Part shown: piece after piece, positions 1 to 7,605 of the stretch
Layout: every line of letters begins with the position of its first letter
Numbering within the stretch: the first letter of the stretch is position 1
Source of the DNA: an uncultured Cetobacterium sp.
GTDB taxonomy: Bacteria > Fusobacteriota > Fusobacteriia > Fusobacteriales > Fusobacteriaceae
Direction of reading: 5' to 3'
NCBI RefSeq assembly: GCF_947038635.1
Contig: NZ_CAMQXC010000009.1
Coordinates: 1 to 38,297, forward strand
Length of the DNA: 38,297 bases
The notes under the pieces: model-generated
Seen by the model: only the letters and a program-made list of their open reading frames with translations
Told to the model about the DNA's origin: nothing
Database searches by the model: none
Translations under genes and position numbers: made by a program

Positions 1-402
1 ACGATATCTATCGCATCAACTTATATTGTTGATGCGATAGATATCGTTACAGCAAAATTAGATTTAATAACTATAGCAAAGGAATTAAAAATTCCAATTA
101 TATCATCAATGGGAACAGGAAATAAAATAAATCCAACAATGTTAGAGATTGCAGATATATCAAAAACATCTGTTTGCCCATTAGCAAAAGTTATGAGAGC
201 AGAGTTAAAAAAGAGAAGAATTCAAAAGGTAAAGGTATTATTTTCAAAAGAACTACCAATGAAACCGAAGAATCTAGAGAATAATAGAGAGAAGCAAAAT
301 AATGTAGGAAGTATATCTTTTGTACCATCTGTAGCAGGTCTTATAATTGCAAGTGAGGTTATAAAAGATATAACTGGTTTGAAAAATTTAGGAGGAAATT
401 AA
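1..402 (+). CDS. tcdA: tRNA threonylcarbamoyladenosine dehydratase (TcdA/CsdL-like), 3' fragment; native reading frame only reliable from about position 22
   Basis: Open frame continues upstream of the listed ATG at 109: YIVDAIDIVTAKLDLITIAKELKIPIISSMGTGNKINPTMLEIADISKTSVCPLAKVMRAELKKR, typical of the E1-like TcdA family. The first ~20 nt are an inverted copy of 28-47. Confidence 0.8.
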   Translation, partial: TISIASTYIVDAIDIVTAKLDLITIAKELKIPIISSMGTGNKINPTMLEIADISKTSVCPLAKVMRAELKKRRIQKVKVLFSKELPMKPKNLENNREKQNNVGSISFVPSVAGLIIASEVIKDITGLKNLGGN

Positions 403-404
403 TT

Positions 405-908
405 ATGAAAAAAATAGGAATTTTTTATGGAACAACATCAGGAATAACAGCTGGAATAGTTGATGAGATAGAGTTTTACTTAAGAGGTGAGGAATACGAA
501 GTTTTTGATGTAGCAAATGGAATTGATGAGATGGAGAATATTGAAAATCTAATTTTAGTTTCACCAACTTATGGAGTAGGAGAGCTACAAAAAGATTGGG
601 AAAATGTATATGATAAATTAAAAAATTTAGATTTTACAAATAAGGTTGTAGGAATAGTGGGTGTAGGAAATCAATTTGCATTTGGTGAATCATATGTAGG
701 AGCAATGAGGAAATTATATGATGCAGTTATAGCTAAAGGTGCTAAAGTAGTGGGGTTTACTTCAACAGAAGGATATAGCTATGAAGAAACTGAATCAGTT
801 GTAGATGATAAATTTATTGGTCTTGCTTTAGATGAGAGTAATCAAGATAACGAAACACCAGATAGAATAAAAGCTTGGATAGAAGAGATTAAACCTCTAT
901 TTAATTAA
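405..908 (+). CDS. fldA: Flavodoxin (long-chain type)
   Basis: N-terminal FMN phosphate loop IGIFYGTTSGITAGIVDEI; SPTYGVGELQKDW; VGIVGVGNQFAFGESYVGAM. Confidence 0.9.
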   Translation: MKKIGIFYGTTSGITAGIVDEIEFYLRGEEYEVFDVANGIDEMENIENLILVSPTYGVGELQKDWENVYDKLKNLDFTNKVVGIVGVGNQFAFGESYVGAMRKLYDAVIAKGAKVVGFTSTEGYSYEETESVVDDKFIGLALDESNQDNETPDRIKAWIEEIKPLFN

Positions 909-917
909 GGAAAAATT

Positions 918-1211
918 ATGAAAAAATATCAAACGTTAAATCAAATTGAAGTGAAAGAATTACTAGTACAAGAGAATACGATACTTTTAGATGTTCGAAC
1001 AGAAGAGGAATACTGGGAAGAATCAGTGAAAGATAGTTTAAATATTCCACTTCATGAATTAGAAGAAAGAGTTATTGAACTAGATAAGAATAAGACGTAT
1101 GTAACTTTTTGTAGAAGTGGAATTCGGTCTAAAACAGCAGCTTTAATTTTATTAGAAGAAGGGTTCACAAAAGTTTTTAATTCTCAAGAGGGAATATTAA
1201 CTTGGAAATAA
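918..1211 (+). CDS. Rhodanese-like domain protein
   Basis: LLDVRTEEEYWEESVKDSLNIPL and active-site loop FCRSGIRSKTAA. Confidence 0.88.
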   Translation: MKKYQTLNQIEVKELLVQENTILLDVRTEEEYWEESVKDSLNIPLHELEERVIELDKNKTYVTFCRSGIRSKTAALILLEEGFTKVFNSQEGILTWK

Positions 1212-1214
1212 AAA

Positions 1215-1243
1215 TTGACAAAATTATTTTCATATGTTACCAT
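1215..1243 (+). promoter_or_regulatory. Promoter of putP leader: TTGACA (1215-1220), 17-nt spacer, extended -10 TGt-TACCAT (1235-1243)
   Basis: Direct reading; start of transcription predicted around 1250, just upstream of the leader ORF Shine-Dalgarno (aaaggagag 1261-1269). Confidence 0.7.
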
Positions 1244-1274
1244 AATGAAAATAAAAAATTAAAGGAGAGTTCTA

Positions 1275-1334
1275 ATGAGAAAAGATCAAGTTATTTCAAA
1301 TAATGTAAATAGACAACCCATCCCCCCTAGATAG
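1275..1334 (+). CDS. Putative leader peptide MRKDQVISNNVNRQPIPPR* with clustered proline codons (CCC ATC CCC CCT)
   Basis: ATG at 1275, strong SD aaaggagag 6 nt upstream, stop TAG 1332-1334; Pro codons at 1317, 1323 and 1326. Confidence 0.7.
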   Translation: MRKDQVISNNVNRQPIPPR

Positions 1335-1510
1335 GGATTTGTGTTTTAAGCATTAGTTTATGTTTAGATACAGATCCATTTTGTGTTACGATTTTGGATC
1401 TGTATCTAAGGGGAAATAACTTTTAATGAAAGATTATTTTTATAGGATTCTTTTAATGAGGGTCACTTAGGTACAAAACTGTACTTGAGTGGCCCTCTTT
1501 TATTTTTATT
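1335..1510 (+). promoter_or_regulatory. Putative transcription attenuator: alternating pairings A(1335-1346):B(1366-1377), B(1364-1378):C(1395-1409), C(1401-1410):D(1466-1475), D(1458-1474):E(1481-1497)
   Basis: Hand-checked complementarity: A:B 12 contiguous pairs (3 G.U); B:C 15 Watson-Crick pairs; C:D 10 pairs (1 G.U); D:E 17 pairs (3 G.U) followed by ttttattttt. Confidence 0.7.
1458..1510 (+). terminator. Rho-independent terminator in putP 5' UTR (gagggtcacttaggtac-aaaact-gtacttgagtggccctc + T tract)
   Basis: 17-bp stem, 6-nt loop, followed by ttttatttttatt; lies upstream of the putP RBS. Confidence 0.88.
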
Positions 1511-1532
1511 AAAAATTTGGGAGGAGTATAAG

Positions 1533-2966
1533 ATGATAGGAGTAGAAACGTTTATTACATTTGGAGCATATTTATTATTTTTAATAGGAGTTGGAATTTA
1601 TTTTTATGGAAAGACCTCCAGTTCTGAAGACTATTTAATAGGTGGTAGAGGAGTTGGGAGTTGGGTTACAGCATTATCAGCTCAAGCGAGTGATATGAGT
1701 GGGTGGTTATTAATGGGATTACCAGGCGCAGTATATCTTTCAGGGTTTGGACAGATTTGGGTTGTGATAGGTTTAACAGTAGGAACATATTTAAATTGGA
1801 AATTTATAGCTCCAAAACTTAGAGTAGAAACTGAAATAGAGGATACTTTAACTTTACCGACTTTTTTAGAAAAAAAATTAAAAGATGATAAAGGAACAAT
1901 AAGAAAAGTTTTAGCTTTAGGAACACTATTTTTCTTTACAATTTATTCATCATCTGGATTAGTTGCAGCAGGAAAACTATTTGAATCAATACTTGGAATT
2001 GATTATAAAGTTGCAGTAGTAATAGGTGCAGCAACAATAGTTGTTTATACATTTATGGGTGGGTATTTAGCTTCTTGTTGGACAGATTTTTTTCAAGGAG
2101 GATTGATGTTTTTAGCTATAATAGCTGTTCCATTAGCAGCGTATTATAAAGTTGGAGATATAGAAACAGTTAGACAAGGAATTGAATTAAAAGGAATTTC
2201 CTTTAATATATTTAAGCAAAATGGAGAAAATATAGGGATACTGGGTATATTATCTTCATTAGCTTGGGGATTAGGATATTTTGGACAACCTCATATTTTG
2301 GTTAGATTTATGAGTATAAATGACGTAAAAGAACTAAAAAAATCTAGAAGAATAGCTATGATATGGGTAATTATCTCTTTAATTGGAGCAATAGCAATTG
2401 GTCTTTTAGGGATACCACTTTTTAAAAATGTTGCAGAGTTAGGAGGAGATGCAGAAAAAATATTTATCTATATGATAAAAGAGTTATTCAATCCTTGGGT
2501 AGCAGGAATTTTATTAGCTGCGATATTATCAGCAATAATGTCAACAATAGATTCGCAATTATTAGTTTCATCGACTACTTTAACAGAAGATTTTTATAAA
2601 TATATGAAAAAAGATGTTTCTGACAAAGAAATCATGTGGGTTGGAAGATTGTGTGTTATTGTAATAGCTTTGTTAGCATTACTATTTGCATTAAACCAAA
2701 ATGCAAAAGTATTATCATTGGTAGCTTATGCATGGGGAGGATTTGGAACAATATTTGGACCAGCAATAATATCAGTACTTTATTTTAAAAATGTAAATAG
2801 TAAAAGTGTTTTATCAGGAATTTTAGTTGGAATGTTTGTATTTTTAATATGGAAAGTTTTAGGATTAGATAGTTACATGTATGAATTATTACCAGGATTT
2901 TTTACTAATTTAATCACAGTTTACATAGCAGAGAAAGTAGTTTTTAAAAATGTGGTTAAAGCTTAA
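1533..2966 (+). CDS. putP: Na+/proline symporter (SSS family)
   Basis: MIGVETFITFGAYLLFLIGVGIYFYGKTSSSEDYLIGGRGVGSWVTALSAQASDMSGWLLMGLPGAVY..., PutP-like. RBS gggaggag 1519-1526; the track's TTG start at 1485 lies inside the terminator hairpin. Confidence 0.9.
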   Translation: MIGVETFITFGAYLLFLIGVGIYFYGKTSSSEDYLIGGRGVGSWVTALSAQASDMSGWLLMGLPGAVYLSGFGQIWVVIGLTVGTYLNWKFIAPKLRVETEIEDTLTLPTFLEKKLKDDKGTIRKVLALGTLFFFTIYSSSGLVAAGKLFESILGIDYKVAVVIGAATIVVYTFMGGYLASCWTDFFQGGLMFLAIIAVPLAAYYKVGDIETVRQGIELKGISFNIFKQNGENIGILGILSSLAWGLGYFGQPHILVRFMSINDVKELKKSRRIAMIWVIISLIGAIAIGLLGIPLFKNVAELGGDAEKIFIYMIKELFNPWVAGILLAAILSAIMSTIDSQLLVSSTTLTEDFYKYMKKDVSDKEIMWVGRLCVIVIALLALLFALNQNAKVLSLVAYAWGGFGTIFGPAIISVLYFKNVNSKSVLSGILVGMFVFLIWKVLGLDSYMYELLPGFFTNLITVYIAEKVVFKNVVKA

Positions 2967-2997
2967 AAAGGGTGCAAAATTATTTTGCACCTTTTTC
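2965..2997. terminator. Bidirectional terminator between convergent putP and ogt
   Basis: aaaaagggtgcaaaattattttgcacctttttc: inverted repeat flanked by A-run and T-run. Confidence 0.8.
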
Positions 2998-3456
2998 TAA
3001 ATTAAGTAAATGAGATTTTATAGATAATCCATAAGCATATCCAGTTAGCTTACCATTAGAACCGATTACTCTATGACAAGGGATAACGATAGGAATAGGA
3101 TTTTTATTATTTGCTAATCCAACAGCTCTACACGCTTTAGGATTACCAATAGCAATTGCAATATCTTTATAAGTTTTAACTTCTCCATAAGGAATATTAA
3201 GTAGTGCTTTCCAAACAGACTTTTGGAACTCTGTTCCAATAGGATTTATTTTAAATGTAAATTTTTTTCTTTTTCCTTTTAGAAACTCATCAATCTCTTT
3301 AAATGATTCTTCTAAAAGCTTTGTAAGTTTAAAAGTTCTATTTGAAGTAGGTTTATTAAGTTCAATTTTAATAATTTCATTGTTTAATTCTTCAATTTTA
3401 AGTAAGCCAAATGGAGTGTCAAAAATATAAAAATAACCTGGAATAATATTTTTCAT
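2980..3456 (-). CDS. ogt: Methylated-DNA--[protein]-cysteine S-methyltransferase
   Basis: Active-site motif PIVIPCHRVIGSNGKLTGYAYGL; GTEFQKSVWKALLNIPYGEVKTY. Confidence 0.93.
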   Translation of the reverse strand: MKNIIPGYFYIFDTPFGLLKIEELNNEIIKIELNKPTSNRTFKLTKLLEESFKEIDEFLKGKRKKFTFKINPIGTEFQKSVWKALLNIPYGEVKTYKDIAIAIGNPKACRAVGLANNKNPIPIVIPCHRVIGSNGKLTGYAYGLSIKSHLLNLEKGAK

Positions 3457-3577
3457 AAACTCTCCTTAAAAAATTTTTATCTAAATTGTACTTAAAAAAT
3501 ATAAATAAATCAAGGTTAATTTAAAATATATTTTGTTCACTTATTGTTTAAAACTTTTAAAAATGAAGTGATTATAG

Positions 3578-3583
3578 TATAAT
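3578..3583 (+). promoter_or_regulatory. -10 element (TATAAT) upstream of cobalamin riboswitch
   Basis: gattatagTATAATaagacg. Confidence 0.45.
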
Positions 3584-3585
3584 AA

Positions 3586-3755
3586 GACGTTATGGTTTTC
3601 ATAAATTAAAAGGGAATTAAGTGAAAAGCTTAAACGGTCACGCCACTGTAAAATGGACAAAAATAGATAAACCACTGGGAAACTGGGAAGGGCTATTGGA
3701 GGAAGAAGTTGAGTCAGGATACCTGCCATAAAAATAAACTGCGAGTGACAGAATG
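3586..3755 (+). ncRNA. Cobalamin (adenosyl-/B12) riboswitch
   Basis: Conserved blocks: aaaagggaa; cggtcacgccactgt; gagtcaggatacctgcc (B12 box region); directly upstream of a TonB receptor start at 3771. Confidence 0.92.
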
Positions 3756-3770
3756 GGAGGATTAAATTAA

Positions 3771-5648
3771 ATGAAAAAAAGATTTTATATTGCAGGCTTG
3801 ATTATTGCATCTAGTTTAGCAATGGGACAAGAAAAGGTTGTGAAATTAGAAGAAAGTGTTATAACAAGTGAAAACACAGAGACTACAATAGCAGATATAC
3901 CTAAAAATGTAACTGTATTAACAGGGGAAGAGATAACACAAAGAGGAGCAAAAACAGTAGCAGAAGCTTTAAAATTAGTATCAAGTGTTATTGTAAAAGA
4001 GATGGGTGGAGCAGATGCAGCTTTTGATATAAGAGGTCAAGGTGCTACAGCAAAATCAAATGTTATAGTATTAGTTGATGGGGCTCCAATTAATTCAATT
4101 GATCTATCAGGATACCAGACAAGTAATATTCCAGTAGATAATATAGAGAGAATTGAAGTAATCCCTTCAGGTGGATCAGTTTTATATGGGGATGGAGCAG
4201 TTGGTGGAACAATAAACATTGTAACAAAAGCACCCGAAGATAAAAAGAACTATGGAAGTTTAAATAGTGAAATAGGTTCTTATGGACTAAAAAAACAACA
4301 ATTTACATATGGGACTAAAATAGGAGAAAAACTTTTAGTTGAAGTAGATTATTTAAAAAGAGAGAAAGATGGCTATAGAGATTATTCTAAAGATGATTTA
4401 GAAAGTTTTGGATTTAGAAGTAGATATAAACTTAATGATGGAGAGCTAAAATTTAAATATAATTATTCTAAAAATAGCTTTAAAGCACCTGGAGCATTGA
4501 CTAAGGATGAAGTTGATGATGATAGAACACAGTCTAACCCAAATGCTTGGAGAGTTGATGGGAAAACTGAGAAGAATAATTTTGTAGGAGATTATTTATA
4601 TAATATAAATTCTAATTTAGAGTTTAAATTATTAGGAAGATACGCTCATGAAAACTACTCTTCAAATGGAAGTAACTATAAAACAGAAGTTAAATATTTA
4701 AAACCACAATTAAAATATTCATACTTAGATGAGAGTTATGTTGTATTTGGTGGAGATATTTATCAAGGTGAAACAAAAGATTTTGCTTATGGAAATGGGA
4801 AATCTGAAAAAAACTCTTTAGGTGGATTTTTAATAAATAGTTATACAGTTGATAAGTTTAGATTTACTCAAGGATATAGAAGACAAAATATTGAATATAA
4901 AGGGGATAGATTCACAACAAAAAAGTTTAAAGAAGATGCCATAGAACTTACAGGAAGTTATTTATATTCAGATTCAGGTTCTACATATATAAGTTATACA
5001 AAAGGATTCAGAGCGCCAAATACAGATGAAATAAATGCTTGGGCAGGAGAATTTAATCCTCAAAAAACAGAAACTTATGAGATCGGAATAAAGGATTTTG
5101 TAGGTAATACCTATATTTCAACATCAGTATTTTATATAGAAACAGAGAATGAAATTTTCTATGGAGTAAACAAAAATGATGAGTTTAATAAAAATAGAAA
5201 TTTAGATGGAACAAGTAAGAGAAAAGGAATAGAATTTTCTTTGGAACACTATTTTGATAAATTGACAATATCGGAATCAATAACTTATATGAAAACAGAA
5301 TTTAAAGAGGGAAAAGATATTCCAGGGATTCCAAATATAAAAGGAGTGCTAAACTTTAATTATAAATTTAATGAAAAATTAAGTATGAATAACTCTTGGG
5401 AATATTATGGAAAATCTTATGATAGTAATGACGAAGCTAATGAAAGAGAAAAAATAGATAGTTATTTATTAAGTGGATTAACTTTTGTGTATGATTTTCA
5501 AGATGGATTAGTTATAAATGCTGGAATTAATAATTTATTTGATGAAAAATATTATGATTATGTAGGGTATAGCAGTTATAGTAAAACTCGTAATTACTAT
5601 CCAGCACCAGAAAGAAATTATTATATTGGATTTAAATATAGTTTTTAA
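3771..5648 (+). CDS. btuB: TonB-dependent receptor, vitamin B12 transporter BtuB-like
   Basis: Signal peptide; plug domain VTVLTGEEITQRGAKTVAEALKLVSSV...IVLVDGAPINSIDLSGYQTSNIPVDNIERIEVIPSGGSVLYGDGAVGGTINIVTK; C-terminal beta-barrel ...YYIGFKYSF; B12 riboswitch upstream. Confidence 0.9.
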   Translation: MKKRFYIAGLIIASSLAMGQEKVVKLEESVITSENTETTIADIPKNVTVLTGEEITQRGAKTVAEALKLVSSVIVKEMGGADAAFDIRGQGATAKSNVIVLVDGAPINSIDLSGYQTSNIPVDNIERIEVIPSGGSVLYGDGAVGGTINIVTKAPEDKKNYGSLNSEIGSYGLKKQQFTYGTKIGEKLLVEVDYLKREKDGYRDYSKDDLESFGFRSRYKLNDGELKFKYNYSKNSFKAPGALTKDEVDDDRTQSNPNAWRVDGKTEKNNFVGDYLYNINSNLEFKLLGRYAHENYSSNGSNYKTEVKYLKPQLKYSYLDESYVVFGGDIYQGETKDFAYGNGKSEKNSLGGFLINSYTVDKFRFTQGYRRQNIEYKGDRFTTKKFKEDAIELTGSYLYSDSGSTYISYTKGFRAPNTDEINAWAGEFNPQKTETYEIGIKDFVGNTYISTSVFYIETENEIFYGVNKNDEFNKNRNLDGTSKRKGIEFSLEHYFDKLTISESITYMKTEFKEGKDIPGIPNIKGVLNFNYKFNEKLSMNNSWEYYGKSYDSNDEANEREKIDSYLLSGLTFVYDFQDGLVINAGINNLFDEKYYDYVGYSSYSKTRNYYPAPERNYYIGFKYSF

Positions 5649-5689
5649 TAAAAAATGCTCTTTTCAAGATATGAGAAGAGCATTTTTTT
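5649..5689 (+). terminator. Intrinsic terminator after btuB
   Basis: aaaaatgctcttttc-aagatat-gagaagagcattttttt. Confidence 0.88.
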
Positions 5690-5696
5690 ACATATA

Positions 5697-5705
5697 TGCT
5701 ATAAT
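5697..5705 (+). promoter_or_regulatory. Extended -10 promoter TGcTATAAT for btuF operon
   Basis: tatatgctataattgaaa located immediately after the btuB terminator. Confidence 0.5.
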
Positions 5706-5738
5706 TGAAATATATTTTTATAGAAGAGGTGGATATGA

Positions 5739-6599
5739 GTGTTAAAAAAAATATTTATGTTAAATATAGTTGTATTTTCAATAGGATATTCAAGAATATT
5801 AGTAGATGGTATAGGAAGGAAGGTTGAAATTCCTGAAAAAGTGGAAAAAATAATTTCAACAGTTCCATCAAATACAGAGATAATAGTAGATATGGGATTA
5901 GTTAATGTTTTAGTTGGAGTAGATTCATATTCTGAAAAAATATCTAAAGAGTTAGAAGGGAAAGGAATTTTGAATACAGATAGATTAAATGAAGAGAAAA
6001 TAATGGAATTGATGCCAGATTTAGTTATAACATCTCAGCATAATTTATCCAAAGGAAAAGAGAGTTTGAATGTTTTTGATGAGGTTGGAATTCCTGTTTA
6101 TGTAATGAAAACTCCAAATTCGTTAGAAGAAGTTAAAAATTCTATTGAGGAAATTGGAAATCTTTTAAATGAGAAAAAAAAGAGTGACAAATTAAAAGAA
6201 AATTATGTTAAAGAATTAGAAAAGTTAAGATTACAAAATAAAAATGAAAAGCGAGTATATTTTGAAATTTTAAATAATCCCATATATACAACAGGAGGAA
6301 AAACATTTTTAAATGATGTTATCGAAAATGCCGGTGGAAAAAATATATTTGAGGATCAAGAGGGCTGGATTTCCCCTACTTTAGAATCTGTTATTGAAAG
6401 AAATCCTGAATTTATATTTGTAGGAGAGGATAGAAAAGAGATTGTAAAGGATATAAAAAATAGACTAGAATGGCAGGAAATAGATGCTGTAAAAACTGGA
6501 AAAATATATTTTATAGATGAAGGGATTAATAGGCCGTCAACAAGAGTTTTAAAATCTTTAAAACAGATGAAGGAAGTGCTTTCAAATGATAAGTTTTAG
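5739..6599 (+). CDS. btuF: Periplasmic cobalamin-binding protein, BtuF-like (helical-backbone metal receptor family)
   Basis: RILVDGIGRKVEIPEKVEKIISTVPSNTEIIVDMGLVNVLVGVDSYSE...IMELMPDLVITSQHN...GGKNIFEDQEGWISPTLESVIERNPEFIFVG; GTG start. Confidence 0.83.
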   Translation: MLKKIFMLNIVVFSIGYSRILVDGIGRKVEIPEKVEKIISTVPSNTEIIVDMGLVNVLVGVDSYSEKISKELEGKGILNTDRLNEEKIMELMPDLVITSQHNLSKGKESLNVFDEVGIPVYVMKTPNSLEEVKNSIEEIGNLLNEKKKSDKLKENYVKELEKLRLQNKNEKRVYFEILNNPIYTTGGKTFLNDVIENAGGKNIFEDQEGWISPTLESVIERNPEFIFVGEDRKEIVKDIKNRLEWQEIDAVKTGKIYFIDEGINRPSTRVLKSLKQMKEVLSNDKF

Positions 6600-7536
6600 T
6601 TTTATTCCTAAAAATGGGGAGGAAGAAAAATTTTTAAAAGTATATGAAAAATTAAAAAACGAAGGTATAACAGGTATAGAAACAATAATTGGAGATCATT
6701 TGCCTTTAAAAAGTTATGAAAGATATCCTATAAAAGGAGTGCACCTATTATATTATCCTACTTGGTTAGAGTTTTGGAAAGAAGATATGGAAAAGGTAAG
6801 AGAAGATTTTTACAATGATGAAGGAATATTAAATTATTATCGTTCTTTTAAAAAAGAGATTTTATTAGAAACTTTTAAAAAACAATTTGAAGATGCTAAA
6901 AAAATTAAAGTAAAGTATTTAGTTTTTCATGTTTCACATGTAAGGCCGAAAGATATATTTACATGTAATTTTGATTATACATCTATAGAGGTATTAGATG
7001 AGACTTTGAAAATAGTGAATGAAGTTTTTAAAGGTGATGGACCATTACTGCTTTTTGAAAATTTACCGTGGCCAGGATTAACTTTAAAGGACTACGGATT
7101 AACAAAATATTTTTTTGAAAGAGTAAAATATGAAAACAAAGGTTTTTTATTAGATTTATCCCATATAATATGTACAGAAAAAAATATAAAGAGTTTTCAA
7201 GAAGCTGATAAATATATTTTGAATAAAATAAAGGAATTAAAAGAATTAAATAAATTTATATATGGTGTTCATATAAACGGGATAGAATTTAAAAATTATT
7301 TTGAAAAAGATTTTTCTAGCGAAATAAAAGAATGGTCAAATGAAGATAGAAATGGAAAATTTAAGATTGAGTGGGAACATATGAAAAACCTTGATCCCCA
7401 TAAAATTTATAGAGGAAATTTAAAGTTAATATTAAATAGTCTACCAAATTTAAAATATATAAATTTAGAATTAAATTTTTCATCTGTTGATCATTTAGAA
7501 GAGGTTGTTAGAGAACAATTAAATTATATAAAATAA
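6586..7536 (+). CDS. Xylose isomerase-like / AP endonuclease 2-superfamily TIM-barrel protein; candidate cobamide-remodeling hydrolase (CbiR-like)
   Basis: Metal-site-like motifs VFHVSHVRP, LLFENLPWPG, FLLDLSHI, YGVHINGIEF, INLELNF; overlaps btuF by 14 nt in a B12 uptake locus. Confidence 0.6.
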   Translation: MISFSFIPKNGEEEKFLKVYEKLKNEGITGIETIIGDHLPLKSYERYPIKGVHLLYYPTWLEFWKEDMEKVREDFYNDEGILNYYRSFKKEILLETFKKQFEDAKKIKVKYLVFHVSHVRPKDIFTCNFDYTSIEVLDETLKIVNEVFKGDGPLLLFENLPWPGLTLKDYGLTKYFFERVKYENKGFLLDLSHIICTEKNIKSFQEADKYILNKIKELKELNKFIYGVHINGIEFKNYFEKDFSSEIKEWSNEDRNGKFKIEWEHMKNLDPHKIYRGNLKLILNSLPNLKYINLELNFSSVDHLEEVVREQLNYIK

Positions 7537-7605
7537 ATTCTTAAAAGACAAAAAAATATGATATACTTTATAGTATAGAACGTTAAGATTTTCGCGGGAG
7601 GATAT

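Noticed and set aside
1-47. Terminal palindrome as a genuine hairpin telomere or phage/plasmid end
   Set aside because: The inner copy is in-frame TcdA coding sequence and the opposite window end shows the same kind of short fold-back within pflB; assembly artefact is simpler.
3541-3729. Minus-strand 62-aa ORF
   Set aside because: Overlaps the cobalamin riboswitch and promoter; no independent coding evidence.
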